Of a stretch of DNA of 64,000 bases, positions 46,191 through 59,275 are shown piece after piece (position 1 is the stretch's first letter; each line of letters starts with the position of its first letter). Made by a program: the position numbers and the translations under genes. The notes under the pieces are model-generated. The model saw only the letters and a program-made list of their open reading frames with translations. It was not told the DNA's origin and ran no database searches. The stretch comes from Homalodisca vitripennis (Eukaryota > Arthropoda > Insecta > Hemiptera > Cicadellidae), in contig NC_060213.1 in assembly GCF_021130785.1 (NCBI RefSeq), positions 133,562,001 through 133,626,000 of the forward strand, read 5' to 3'.

Positions 46191-48904
46191 CCAGAAAGAC
46201 TTCATTGGTTGTATAGTTGTTAAAAAACGTTTGTCACTTCTGCTCAACGTTATTACTTTACTCTTATCAAAATTTGGTTGACTTCAAACCAATGTGCAAC
46301 ATGATCAAGATGCCGTTAAAGAAAACCTCAGGTCTTCTGTTACGCGGGAGGGGTGTTCGAGTGGAGCCTTTGGGTTCAAAATTCATACGCAAGGGGTAGA
46401 TTTTACTCGGATACAGGTTCAACTTTTAAGCTATTTTTTACAAAGATTACGCGCAGGGTGAGCTGATCTACTTTGTATGTGCATGGCAGCGTTCGCAGCT
46501 CCAAATTCCGCAGAAAGGAATCATATAATCTGTGTATTCTCGACATCAGCTGGCCGTAGCTAGGTGGGGAATTTGAGGCATAATCGAGCAAAAGGGTATC
46601 GACACTTACCATCACAAATGTTACATTTAAACTTTTGTAAACAGTAGTGAGTTACAAAAACCTTGCGTGATTATAGTGACTAAACTTTTCCCGCTGTTGT
46701 TTAACTTAAACGTTTAATCTTTAACCACTGAAAAGAAAAAAAAATAATTGAAACTACAAAACGTGATTAAATATATAAAATTAGATGAGAAACAAAATGT
46801 AAATAAAATGATGTAAAATACATATTTAATGCAATTACATTACTGTTGCAACTGGACTTCTTCGGTTTACACTTGGACAGAAGTCGTCCAAAACTTTTTT
46901 GATTGTTTATGAATGATAATCGTCACCTAAACAGACACTGTTCTTGTCACACAATTTATACTATTAATGGAAGATGAATCAGCACCATTAGGAGACGCAC
47001 ATAAAACGATAAAAGATAGGATAAAGTGATTTGAAAATGGATGTGCTAAAATTAGCTTCTCATTGTCCATCCGAACTTCAGCAGATGTTCTAGCGTGATA
47101 GCACAAGATATTAATTGTACCTAAAAATATTTGTTAGGTTACAGGGAGCTGAGTGACATGTTTTGTGAAGCGCATCCCAAATGTTGTCATCTTCAGGCAT
47201 CAAGTTCCCCTCTTTAGATATCTATGAAGAATTTAACAAAGTGAAACACTTTTTGCAGATTTCGCAGTGTCAAAGTAATGATACCATGGATTGAGCTATA
47301 TCGGTAACCGGAGTTTCACGGTGTTACAAGAGACTTGCGAGAGGCCGAGGGTTTATATGGGTATGGATATAGGGTATAGACGGTAACCTTATTAACTCTG
47401 TTATTCTTCCGTTTTAACAAACAACAGGAAAATTAGTTAGGAAAATAAATTGAAGTAGTTTATCCGTACTTACAATATTTGCTGGTTAAAACAACATTTT
47501 CAGTTTAATTTTTTAAATTAGTTTTCATTCTTCACCACCAACTGCAAGATAAGAATACGTTATTACCAGTGGTTTCACGTTGCAGCAGTAAAACAACATT
47601 ACGGTCGTCCCTGTCATAAAGCATTATTATTTCTTATGTGCTCCTCCTTTTGTAATTGTATTCCTTTAAAAACATCCTTCACCATAAAACTTTCTTAAAA
47701 ATGCATAAATTCGTATTTTCTAGCTAAACATTTAATTGTTTATGTTATGAAATATTACTCATCCCCAAATTCCTATCTCTCTTCTTTCTTTTCTATTCAC
47801 TCCCTCTTTTACTCTTTCTCACCACCTCCTCATCTTAATACTGTCCCTTTTCTCACTTTCCCATTTCCCTCTTCATTACGCCACCAAAATAACCCTCACA
47901 CTTACACTATCTCCATAAAGACCTATTTCTAAATGTAATACATGTTTGTTCCAGCTATATTCTATGCTTTGGTTAAAATGTATAAAACCAAAAAGATAAA
48001 TATAAAAAACTAAAGGAAAAGAAATCATAAATGTTTGACTATTTTATTATCATCCACAGTGTAAGATTTCTTATTATAGGATTTTTATAATTATATTTTA
48101 TCTTAATCTTTTTGTTTTAAATGATTTAACAAAGTCATAGTATTTGGCTAAAATAAATGTCTATAAAATTTAAAAAAAATCTACACTAATATGCAGTAGT
48201 TCCTTTGTTACTCACTCGCGCCTGAGCATCAAAGCATTGAATGAGTTACCAGCTCAGTAACGCAGAGATGTCCACTATAATGACATTCCAGGCTCTGCAT
48301 TTATGCTTTGTTACTCACATTGTATTTTAGTATTGTGACCTTACTTTTCGTATTATAAGTGATATTAGTTACATGATTCCAATCAGCTACTAAATTAGTA
48401 TGGTTACTAAGATTTCCACTTCAACTAAGATAAGAACTATCGTTGCAGAATAAAAGTGTAAATCAAATGTTGTAAAAACGTAATTAAATTAGGTATTCAT
48501 GTATATGCTACACCAGATCATGAATAAAGCAAAAGCAATGGCATAATAATAATAAGCTGTTTGAATCGACAAGATAAAGTATAAAAAACCTACTGCCATA
48601 AATATCAACACGATTAAGCCATAAACAATTACAAGAATAAACTATTTACTACTGTAATAAACATTATGGAATCTGAATACATAAGACAAGTATTATGTGT
48701 TTTTGATAAGCTTCAATTTGTGTGTGCCTATGTGTGGATGAAAGGCTAGCTTGTATTAACATTAGCATACTTTTAGAAGATACAACTTTTAGATAGAAAC
48801 ATTTTATAGAGGCCGATTTGTTTCTCATTTACTCTATAGAATATTTTAAAGCTTGAATGTGTATTTTAAAATTAGGCTGAGATATTACCATATATTTATA
48901 TAGT
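46191..48904. other. Intergenic, no gene seen
   Basis: 2.7 kb. Includes a pyrimidine-rich tract at 47755-47920 (TCTCTTCTTTCTTTTC-like), which produces a spurious Ser/Phe-rich frame. No gene evidence. Confidence 0.5.
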
Positions 48905-49310
48905 CTTTATTCAGCCAATAACGTTATAGAAATGATGGTTCATTAAGAGCTGATTATAATTTTTCTTAACTATCCTAGGTCTTAGGCGTGAAGAGTGTTA
49001 TTAGTTTAAATTAATTTTCAGTTTTAATAATTAACATATTAAATTTCTGGTTCATACTGCATCGAAATGTTGCTTATACCCTAATTTTTTATAAAATCCA
49101 ATCTTTTTTGGAGAATCACTTTATTCAGCCAATGAGGTTATAGAAAAGATTGTTCATTAAGAGCTGATTATAGTTTTTTTTAACTATCCTAGTTCTTAGG
49201 ATTAAGTAAAGAGTGTTATTACTAACATATTAAATTTCCCGTTCATACAACACCTAAATGTTGCTAAAACCCAAATTTTTATATACTCCAATCTCTTTTT
49301 GGGGAATACT
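48905..49310. repeat. Diverged tandem duplication, about 200 bp units
   Basis: 48905-49118 and 49119-49310 share CTTTATTCAGCCAAT, GGTTCATTAAGAGCTGATTA-like, TTAACTATCCTAG and GAGTGTTATTA in order. They differ by many changes and a deletion in the second unit, so this duplication is old. Confidence 0.85.
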
Positions 49311-50429
49311 TTTGAACTAAGAGATAATAAAACTGCCAAAAACACAAATCCAATTGCAATAGAATGTATCAAAACCGACGTGCTTCCAAAAATACCTATT
49401 GCTCAATGTTAAAATAAGAGAACCTTTAGGAATTACCAAAGAAGAAAATAAAACATAAACAAAGATAGGGTCAATTTGTAAAATAGTTGGCAGTCTATAA
49501 TAAAGAATGCATGCTGATTGGTATTGTACATTTTGACTACTGCTTGGGTACGTTTTAGCCAATCAGTGAACATTTCATCAGCTCACATGTACAGGCGGAT
49601 AATATCTAGTATTGGCACTTTTGTTTAATATCTGTTGGGTAAAGTCCATCTCCAAAAGAAGGCCGAAGATTGTGTCAGCGACCTAAAGCTACCAGTAAAT
49701 TTTAGATGTTAGCTATTATCAATTGACCTAAAACAGAATAATAAATTAATCTAGGCGAAAGATAATATTAAAATAATTACATCATCATGTTAAATTAATT
49801 GATTAATTTAATAAAAAAATACTGTAATATCACAGATACAAGAATTTCAAATAAAAAAATGATTTATTTGAATATAAAAACTTTAACCTTAGATGCGAAC
49901 GTATAATATTCTAATAAATGCAGTGGTATTGAGCTAAATTGTTAGTTTCTTTCATATTTATAACAAAAAAAGATTTTAAAAATATAAAAGTTCGAATGTT
50001 TCTCTGAAACCAGACTCGTTTGCAAGTCAAGGGCTCCCTTTGGGATGTTAAATTCTGCTACACTTTCCCAGGGGTAATTCTGAAGTCGTCTGGATAATAT
50101 AATTTCATATAAACTTTGGAAGCAACCTACTTATTCAACATTCTTCATAACCAATAAAGTGATTTATATTAATAGATTATTTTATTTGAGCAACTTCCAG
50201 AAGTTCATACTGCAAACGATATGTCATATCTCAAAGTGTGTATACTATATTTATTAAAAACATTATACAGTTATAAGAACTGTTTAATAATGTTTTTTTG
50301 TTAATTTTTGCATTTATTACAGCGTATTCTTCTTTAATGTGATTTACAGTTAAAAACTACTTTGTTTTCACATCACTGATTCAATATCTACTAAACAGGC
50401 CGTACAGAAATAGTCCTATAACATTCGAG
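49311..50429. other. AT-rich intergenic, no gene seen
   Basis: Nothing recognised. Confidence 0.5.
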
Positions 50430-50640
50430 GCGGTGTTGCCATATCGCTGGTAGTTTTTCATAAACGTAAAACTGGCAACAGTGTTGGGCGTGGGGTGTAG
50501 AGAGGGGAGGGATTAAAACGCATCAGCCAACATCGGACTACTTTTGTGCAGGCTACTATAACACGTCTCCGACCCCTTACTGCTCAGCAGTCGAGTCTGT
50601 TGGTGTTGTCTCTGTTAGTCTTGTCCCACTCCCCTGCCAC
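50430..50640. promoter_or_regulatory. GC-richer island, possible promoter or 5' exon
   Basis: A 210-bp island in AT-rich DNA with TGTTGCCATATCGCTGG, ACTGGCAACAGTGTTGGGCG and a CTGCTCAGCAGTCGAGTCTG stretch. The paired GTTGCCA/TGGCAAC motifs form an inverted repeat. No TATA box or strong splice donor identifies the strand. Confidence 0.25.
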
Positions 50641-51339
50641 CAACAATATCTATAATTTTAGAAATCAAGTGATAGATTAGGAGAATCAGGATTATAGGGA
50701 GGTGCGGTATGGGATATAGTGATTGAGATCAAATTAATCATTCAGTACATATTATGTGTGGCAGATACGTAATTGGCGTTTAACATTGATTAAACAGATC
50801 ACAGATTTACTTTAATTATATTCGTAACTCTGTAGATAAATGGTGTAGCCTCAAATATTTTATAACTCTTAAGACACACTTTAAGTATCTTCACTCCTAA
50901 CTCCACTTAACACAGAGAGTATTAGTCTTCTATAGAAGGTGATAAGTAAATAGTCAACGGAGAAATATACTTAAATCGCAAATGGTATAATATTCCAGCA
51001 TGATGGTGAAGTTTAAGATACAATTTTTTACAACCTTAACATCAAATTCAAAATTGTAGATACTATTTGGTTTTTTTTTTTCGGGGAGTATTATGATCCA
51101 CACGGGCATCAAATTGAATATTCCAAAACCGGTTAACTTCTCGAAGAATAGGAATCTTATACACATTTCAACTTATAAACATATTAGATATGTTTTGGTA
51201 AATTTTATGAATACAAAAGTTGAAGAACACAATATTCTCTTTTGTTTAGTTTGCTAACATTTATATTTTTTACTGTGTTTTCTATTAGTAGCAGAAGCAT
51301 ATATATTGCAGTTTTGTGAATTTAAATTATTGATTACTA
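50641..51339. other. AT-rich intergenic, no gene seen
   Basis: Nothing recognised. Confidence 0.5.
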
Positions 51340-51815
51340 GCTGATTCCCGCGGTTCGCACGCTCTACGTAAGCTTTGCCCGTATATGTGCGCTTCTGGTA
51401 CGAGTCAATTAGATTTCCAACGCCGATGTAGAGTTTGCCTTGTTGCCACGACCAAGAAAGTGTCTGTATATTTATAGCTATTGTACACGTACCTTTACTT
51501 TATTATAAAGTAGTCTAACACTCAAGCTTTAAGTTCAACCATAAATTTATCTTAAAGAGAAATTCCCCATCATAACTCAGCGCCTTCAAATATTATTTGG
51601 TTATTTAATATACATAACTTTCAGGTAATTGCAAGTAATAATGTGCAGGCGCTTTAAAGACTATTATCTTTTGCAGCGTCACTTGGTGGCGAGTTACATC
51701 AATGGGTATAGCATATAAACCTTCTCCGTGAAAAAATACATATACATACAAATTTTCATTATGATCGGTCAAATAGTTTACGATTCCATAAAGGACAAAC
51801 ACATAAACATATATA
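51340..51815. repeat. Dispersed insect repeat of the 'tagctgattcccgcg' type
   Basis: Begins TACTAGCTGATTCCCGCGGT and ends AATAGTTTACGATTCCATAA then AGGACAAACACATAAAC. Sequences with this start and a 'gttcagtagtttttgag...caaacaaac' end are very common in insect genomes. I am not certain whether they derive from Helitrons or LINE tails. No coding content. Confidence 0.5.
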
Positions 51816-54030
51816 TGTAATGTAAATTAATGACTTTTCTGAGTTAGTAGTATTTCACAAATATATTGTAAATAGATGGCCCTAGATTTCAAGAGATCAA
51901 TCACTTAAATTTAAACGTTAAATACCTTATAATATTTCTAGAAATCGGGTCCACAGATACTTCATCAGGTATACTGAAACTCCCTGTCATATGTCAGTTC
52001 TCATTATTGAAAGTAAACACTTAAGAAGGGAACAGGAAGTTCTACTCGACGGCGATTGAGGAATTCTTGATTGAAACTCTACGTGCTGGCTGACTATGAA
52101 TTGAGAGAATTCTAGAAAATATATTTTGGAATAGTAAGGAAATGGGAGAAGGAGTAGGTCTGTTTTGGAAACATAGATTTTAAAATTATTATGAAGTCTC
52201 CAAATACTGCAAAAATAAAGGAGAATTAAAAATTCCCAAAATTTGAGGAGAATTGTCAGTTCTTGTGCAGAGTTAAAAGTTAAATCTGTATTATTCTCAT
52301 ACTCATCTAATAGCAGATAGTAAAACCTTTTATGTGTATACTAAAGATTAATTTAGATGAAAAATTATAAAATTACAATCCACACGTATAATTGTAGAAG
52401 GCACAACAGCTCATATTTTAGAACATAAAAAAGTTTTTATATTCAAATTTAAAATTTAATTGGTTATAACATCTGTAGAAATTAAAAAAAAAAACACAAC
52501 TACATCTAATGTGAGAATCTGCAAGCAAATTAGTTTTGAAAGTTGTCAAAACTTTTAAAGTCAAATTATACTCAACCTACTAATTCAATATAACTTTTTG
52601 ATGGACGTTATAATTAACTACCTCGGAACCTTTTACTAACTTACTTCCGGAAGGGTTAAGATAATTATTTTGTGGCTTGAGTAAGTACATGTTTCAATTA
52701 CGATTGAAACCTGGGCCCTTTCGCTGATAAGGTTTGACATTGAACACAATATTAATTTTAGTTACATTATAACAAGAGTTTAAAGTTTATTGTAAGTAGC
52801 TGCAAAAATTAACATAAAAGAGAAATCATACAAATATCTACTCGTAGTAGCAAAGTAATGTAAAACAAATCAGTATACAAAAATGTATGTAATTTATTAA
52901 GAGTTTTCAAATTATAACATTTTCTATCTTATTTATATACTGCTGAATAATTCATCGAATTATCTGAGGGTTTATATTTTACAGATTACAACTTTCAGCT
53001 AAAATTATTTCATTTCTCATACTTGTATTTTATTTATTACCAACTATAAATAAAACAAAATTATATTAATAAATAGACATCCTGATAGAAAAAAATATTT
53101 GCTTATGACTGACAAAAAATACAGTAAGACATTAAAAAAAAAATATAAAGCGTTAATTACTTTGCAAAATATCTGGTAAAAGCTTTGCTATACACCTAAT
53201 CACAGTTTATGTAAATTATTCAGCTATAAATTATTAAATTACTTTTATATATATTTTTAGTTTTTAGTTTTCCTACAATATAGATGCAATATTTTCTGTG
53301 AAAATACACCATGTAGATATTGAACACTTAAAATCCAAACTAGAAAAACAATAAATTTTCGTTGTTTATAAACAAATGAATTACCTTTCTTTAATATCAT
53401 TTAAAGTCTTTAGTTATAAATTAAGGTTGCTTAACTCACCCCAATCTTTTCGTTAACACTTTACAAAACTTTCATTTCGTTTTTCTCCAAGTTAGAGTAA
53501 TGTTTAAAAGAACGCCTGGTAAAGTAGTTTGAGCTCTCGGCTGAAGGAAAGTAGAAAAAACCTAAGTTTACCCGATTAGTGGCTCTTCGAGCCTGCCTTC
53601 AGTTTAACTGTTAACCTACAAACAACTTTCTGTATTGCAAGTCTCTAAATTTCCCCTAGGCACACAAAAATATACAGGACTTATGAAAAGGGTGTTACAA
53701 ACTTCTGTGGGTGATAGTACTCATTAGTTAAAACAAAAATGTCTCATAAACATAGGTCGAGAAATGTATTGTTTAGCCGGTAGCCGCCATTTTGTACTTT
53801 TTATGAAAAATTATTATCTCAGAAAATAGCAAAACAAAAGAAAGGAAATTTACAGTATAGAGTTAAATAAATAAGATAAAAATTGTATTAAAGCAATTGA
53901 CTTATTCTCTTTAATATTAACAAAATGTCTGTTGAAGTGTTTTAAAGTAAAATTACTAAATACCAGAGTAGTTACAAAACATTTACTTGACACAAACTAA
54001 TTGAACACTTTAATCTGCATTCCTGCGGCA
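51816..54030. other. AT-rich intergenic, no gene seen
   Basis: Contains a Penelope-like tail trace near 51945-51975 (AGATACTTCATCAGGTATAC). Otherwise nothing recognised. Confidence 0.45.
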
Positions 54031-54040
54031 CTTGTTTCAG

Positions 54041-54223
54041 CGAATCCGTCAGTGCATAAGCGAGCACGACCACTTTAAAGATACGCTTCCACTAGCCAGG
54101 AATGCCAACATGCCACAGTTGTTTGTTCCTCCTGGCTTTTACGAGTACAAGCACATCTTTAAAGTAGTCGTCCCCGCTTATGTGGAAAAAGCTGGAATTA
54201 CTGTAAAATTTCCAAATGAGTGA
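54041..54223 (+). CDS. Possible terminal exon of an unidentified host gene
   Basis: A 60-codon open stretch ending in TGA, directly after a good acceptor (TGCGGCACTTGTTTCAG, AG at 54039-54040; CTAAT branch-like sequence about 50 bp upstream). The product reads RIRQCISEHDHFKDTL, then NMPQLFVPPGFYEYKHIFKV and ends GITVKFPNE. Codon third positions are mixed and GC is higher than in the flanks, as expected for a coding exon. No ATG begins it in a coding context, so it would be an internal or last exon. Family not recognised; a transposon fragment is possible. Confidence 0.4.
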   Translation, partial: RIRQCISEHDHFKDTLPLARNANMPQLFVPPGFYEYKHIFKVVVPAYVEKAGITVKFPNE

Positions 54224-54812
54224 CATCTTGTACAATTCTTATAATTGGTGTACTAAAACTGATGTCTTTAAAAGGACATAATGTTTGCTGCACCCGGTTT
54301 ATGCAAGTCTACTAAACAATAGCCTAAAGTTCTCCATTAAAATGAAATACATATTAGTCGCAGTAATCCTATATGATTTCTAAGTGGCAATTATTGCCAA
54401 CAATCATAAAACTTCACCACAAAAACATCACCTTCGGTAGTTCTGGTTTCATGTGTTTTTGTTTTTAACTCCTGTACAGTGACATCGATTGGGTCCATTA
54501 TCTACAGTCTGTCCATCATGCAGTTTGTCAGGTACCTCTTAATGAATATTTTAACCTTGAGTCCATTGCTGTTATTTTTTATTTTTTAATGTCATTAGAT
54601 CTTCTACACACCTAAAGAAAATGGTAGATTTGAACCCTCTAAATGTAGTGTTATACGATTTTGGAAAATAAAATAATGGCAAATGTCCGAAACCTATTAT
54701 TCTTTCAAAACCTTCCACAGTTAATAAGCAAAGAACACCTTAAGTCTGAACCCCCACCCCGGTCTGCTCTTTACTACCTTCCAACCATCATTATTCTGTT
54801 CCTTTGTTTCAG
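54224..54812. other. Intergenic or intron, Penelope-like tail trace
   Basis: CACCTAAAGAAAATGGTAGA and ATGGCAAATGTCCGAAACC near 54610-54700 match the Penelope 3' UTR pattern. No coding evidence. Confidence 0.4.
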
Positions 54813-54883
54813 TTGATGTGCCGAACCAATTGCCGTTAAATATTGTTCCCCAGTCTCTCACCTTCTCAGTCGCGTGTGTATAG
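54813..54883 (+). CDS. Possible short terminal exon, unidentified
   Basis: After the strong acceptor TTCTGTTCCTTTGTTTCAG (AG at 54811-54812) one frame reads DVPNQLPLNIVPQSLTFSVA to a TAG at 54881. The composition is protein-like, but 23 codons is little evidence. If real it could be an alternative last exon to 54041-54223, since both lie on the + strand behind similar acceptors. Confidence 0.2.
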
Positions 54884-56328
54884 TGTCACGCAGTTGCAGT
54901 GCTGTGACAGGTTTTGCTTATGCTCTGTATGTAAAGGTATATGATTAATATTTTTAAATGTATATACTGTTATGTAGTGAGATTAACTTAGGTTTGTTAG
55001 TGTTTTTGCTTGTTTAACTTATGCATTAATATTTTGCGAATCCTGGAACAGAAAATACCACACCTGGAGACGTTGTGGTTACATACAAATATAGGAAATG
55101 TTCGGAATCTACTTATTAAACTTTCCATAGCTCTCCAATTTACCATGACACTATTCTATTGCTCTGTAAAACCTAACGTACTCACAGCTTTCATTTCATT
55201 TCTTAATCACCTTCTGTGACATGTCCCATTGAGGTCACACTTAATATATTATATCATAGTACTCGTATTATTTAATATCCTACCTTGTTTTTTAAGAACA
55301 TCGATAGAACTGGATAGTTTAAAAGGAAGCTTAATGGATTTTCACTATAACAATGTTTATCTTCAGTATTAGACTATGCCATGAATACATGATTCATTGC
55401 ATGGACTATCTTTGTTATTTATATATTAAGTATTATGGTTGAATGGTTATTTTTACATTGGATTTATGATTAATGGCGATAAAGAATATTTTATATGTCT
55501 TCTAAGTCAAGTCGGAATACAAAACTCGTTTATATACTAGTCAGGTAAGACTCTACATTCGTTTGCTATCATCTTTTCATTCGGACCTGTACAAAATTTA
55601 AATCATATACTAGTAGAATATTAATAAAAGTTTTTAGGAAATGCCAGTTTGTAACTTTACTATTATGATTGACTGAATTGTACCGTCTTACTGGCACATG
55701 AGGGGTTAGCTTAGAAATTTAAAATAAACCTTTGTAAAGGTTTAAAAATAAAAGAAAATCTTCTGAAATAAATTAAGTTCAAACTAATATAAAACTTCTT
55801 CTTAAAAATAATTACTGGAATTAAAATAAAAATAAAAAAAACTTCTTGATAACTTTTAAATTCAGACTTGTAATATATTCTTCACTCCCAAAAATGTACA
55901 AAGTTCTTACACCTTTTTATTCAATTTTCAAAATTCAAAACTTTCACACTCTAATCTGATATGGCAATTCTTCACTTTAATTTATCTTCAAAGTTCAATT
56001 TTTATTTTGTTACTAATTTTCTTTACTTTACTTTAAAAAATTATTCTTCAGTGTTAGACACTTAAAAATTCTTCAGTGTTAGAGATTTAATAAATCAAAT
56101 AATATTGCTGAAAGCATCCGTAACAACCACAAAACTCTTTTAGTATTTTTACATACATTTTATATAAGTGTGCTCACTGCACCAACAAGTTTTATATTGC
56201 ACAGATCAAAAGGACAAGTTCCTAAATTCCCATTAAATTTAATTTTTTACAATATTTCTTTCCCCAAATTTATTCCAAAATAACTAAGAATGTATATTGA
56301 CTATACTCCAGTTAAAAAGTTCACTTAC
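54884..56328. other. AT-rich intergenic, no gene seen
   Basis: Nothing recognised; the short frame at 55010-55219 has no family pattern. Confidence 0.45.
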
Positions 56329-56480
56329 CCGCAGGTTCGATGACGATTAACAAAAAGATTTACTCTAAGCACTTACAACTCTACTCGTTACAATCACTTC
56401 CGATTAACTGAGACGGAGTTACGGCACGTCTACCTCACCCCGCCTCTCAATTTCATTATCAAACACTACCATCTGCGATG
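56329..56480 (-). promoter_or_regulatory. Possible 5' exon with splice donor, and GC-rich start region
   Basis: On the - strand a GC-rich, CpG-containing stretch (GCGAGGCGCGCATCGCAGAT near 56485) leads into about 140 bp ending CCTGCGG|GTAAGTGAA, a near-consensus donor with GT at 56327-56328. No long coding frame lies in it, so it would be a non-coding first exon. The gene body would extend to lower coordinates, but no matching downstream exon was found. Confidence 0.3.
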
Positions 56481-56826
56481 CGCGCCTCGCCGATAGCAGC
56501 CTCTTTTGTACAGTCCAGCCCTTATCATTCATCTGGGCCTACTCCTGCCACTGGTAATCCAGTTACCCCAGAATTATTATTTAATACAATCGGTACAGAA
56601 TAAAAAAAAAAATAATAATTACGTGGCAGGTATAACGAATTCTATTTTTGGTGCAACTTTTCTGCTAGTTTGTAAATTTTCATCCAAAGCGTTTTTGTGT
56701 TTGTATTAACCTGACATTAACAGCTAATATTTTTTGTAAAAAATAAAAAATAAAATAGCTGCTTCTTGTAAGTATTTCAAGTGTAACATTACCTTAATAA
56801 TTTCTTAATTTGTTCCCCATCAATTT
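56481..56826. other. Intergenic, no gene seen
   Basis: The short + strand frame at 56506-56709 is not convincing. Confidence 0.4.
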
Positions 56827-57502
56827 ATTGCAAATTGTATAAAACTTGGCTTTTGTGTTTTACTGTTCCAGTTGAAAATGGCCCTTTAAGCATTAAACTA
56901 TTAAAATTTACGCAATTCGTGTCAATTAAAAAAAATTGTATTTCCAGTACTTCTCTGTTGACAGAGTAGTATATTAACAGGTTGATCTGGTAACTAATAC
57001 TACTTACTTTATTGGTTTTTTACTGTTGAAAATATGTAAATCGTAATAAGAAATTACAAAAATCAAAGTTACATAGATCACACATTGTTTATGGACAGGA
57101 TTAAATTTTATTTTCATAACGGTAATATTTTTCTTTATTAAATTCACCAAAAATTTGTATAAAATTTAGTTAATCTTTTTATTTTTCCAATCGAAAACTG
57201 CGCTTTGAGCATTTATACTGTTTATACTTACGCAATTCGTGTTAATTTTAAAAAGTGTTAATATTTCCAGTAATTCTCTGTTGATAGAATAGTAAATTAA
57301 CAGGTTTATCTTATGTACTTACAGGTTTTTAGCATGTACTTACTTTATTGGTTAGTAAATCTATTTTTAATAATATGCAAATCGCAAAAAGAAATTATGA
57401 ATCTCAAAGTTACATAGAAAACGTTGAACACACATCATATATGGACAGGAACAAGTTTCATTTTCATAACAGTAATATATTTCTTTATTAAATCCACCAA
57501 AA
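56827..57502. repeat. Diverged tandem duplication, about 330-350 bp units
   Basis: Units at about 56830-57150 and 57151-57502 share TTACGCAATTCGTGT, TTCCAGTA.TTCTCTGTTGA, TACTTACTTTATTGG, CAAAGTTACATAGA, TATGGACAGGA and TTCTTTATTAAAT.CACCAAAA in order. Many substitutions and indels separate them, so the event is old. Confidence 0.9.
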
Positions 57503-59099
57503 TAGCGCACCTAAGTTAAAATATAATAAAATATAAGACGTTAATGTTTTTAGGTGAACAATTCTGCTGAGGTGCGGATTAAAGGTTATTTTAATACATC
57601 ATATTAACGTATTGCATTTGAATCTAACTCCAGAAAATGTGTGAACGATAAGCCGTATGTATACCAGAGCTGTTTAACTGGTTAACTTTGTAAAAACGTT
57701 TAGTGGGTTTTGACCAGAAGGAGTCAACCTCCAACTTCTTGGTGGAAATAATTCTGTTTTCTTTATCGTATGTAAATATATGAAGAAGTAATTTGGTAAT
57801 TATGCGTTATTTAAACTATAGTATTACCAATGTGACAAATAAAACATATACAATGGCCATGAAAATAACTTTTGTGGTTTGCTACAACAAACAGTAAAAG
57901 AGTTATTTGTTATAAACTCACAGAGATATTTCTATACTCACCACTTTTAACGTGCAAATAATCAAAGCTGCTGTCAAATTCAGTTAACTAAGCTTACAGA
58001 GCCAACCACAGCTAGCGGCATTGTCCACAGCGATAAAACGGCTTTGACGTGTATTCTTCTTGATAAAACCGTCTTATATCCCAGCTTGTGTTTGTCTATT
58101 GATATGTTCTGATGTGGCTTTCATTATTCCATATTCAACAATGTCGGCTACTCCTTAACGATTCATTTGTGAAATAAAAGAGAGAGCACATTTAAATTTT
58201 CTCCCCCATTTTTGAAAGACTATTAATTAATTAATTAATGAGAGACGCGCTTCAATATGAGGTTGTCATCACTTATCACAAATGGTTAGATACAGACGGT
58301 ACTGCGCTGAAACGATAAGACAGAACTCTTTGACATAGCCAGCGTCAAGATTTAATTTAGCTTAAAATTTGTCATTGATTTGAATTGTAAGGTGTATAGG
58401 ATATCGGACATTCATTGTTAGTAGGTAAACGTTAGGAAATATTAAACTAAGTTTCTATGGAAATATAATTGGTTTCTATGGATGAAAAAACTTTAGATTG
58501 AGTAGTCACAAATAAATATATGGTGATGGATTCTCTAAACTTGAATTTAACCAAAGAACAATTTGAGATAATCCATACTGGTCAAAAGGTGCACAAACAT
58601 TATAATTTCCAGTTCAGATAAGAAATTTATATGATAGCCGTACACTTTGTTGTATTGGTACGTTGACTTTGGGAATTCCTGTAACATGTTGATTTGTGCT
58701 TGTTAGACTTTCAACACTTTTTTATTGTTTCTGACATCTGAAAAAGGTTATTATTTCAACTCTCGAAATTAGTGCTTCCGTTTTTGAACATAACGATGGC
58801 GAATATCAAAAACACGTTCACGCCTTTTTGTGTCTGCGACCTCGCACGCATTTCTCAACAGGATAACTATAGTATCGGTCAACTTCTATTTGGACTTCTC
58901 CCATAAGTAAGATGATCACAAATGATATAAAAATTTACAACTTCCAAATCATTGAACACAAGTTTATAAAGGCCAGTGGAGCGGAGTCTTAGTGGCTCCC
59001 CATGAGGTAACATGAACACCTGTACAAAATCCTTGCATTTGATTCAGTAGTACTTAGTATTTCAGTAGCATATACTGTATTGAATAAATACGGGTAATG
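57503..59099. other. Intergenic, no gene seen
   Basis: AT-rich. A Penelope-like tail trace (CATCTGAAAAAGG...CTCTCGAAA) lies near 58735-58770. Confidence 0.45.
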
Positions 59100-59275
59100 G
59101 TGTGGATATGGAAGTTGGAGATGATGGTCAATATTACAGTTTTTGCGGTTCTCCTAACGCTGGAATCAAGTCATGTTTGTCTGAAGAGATAAAAAAATAT
59201 CGGCGACGAAGAAGTCACATTCCAGACGCTGCATTAAGAGGAAGGTGAGTTGGAGCTTAACTGAAAATTTACATC
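59100..59275 (+). repeat. Dispersed repeat C, copy
   Basis: CATTCCAGACGCTGCATTAA and GAGGAAGGTGAGTTGGAGCT match the copies near 31250 and 36090. Confidence 0.55.

Noticed and set aside
47747..47932. Ser/Phe-rich 61-residue frame
   Set aside because: Pyrimidine-tract translation, low complexity.
49649..49664. 16-base match, reverse complement, to 62071-62086 (CCAAAAGAAGGCCGAA)
   Set aside because: One such match is expected by chance in a window this size and nothing around it aligns.
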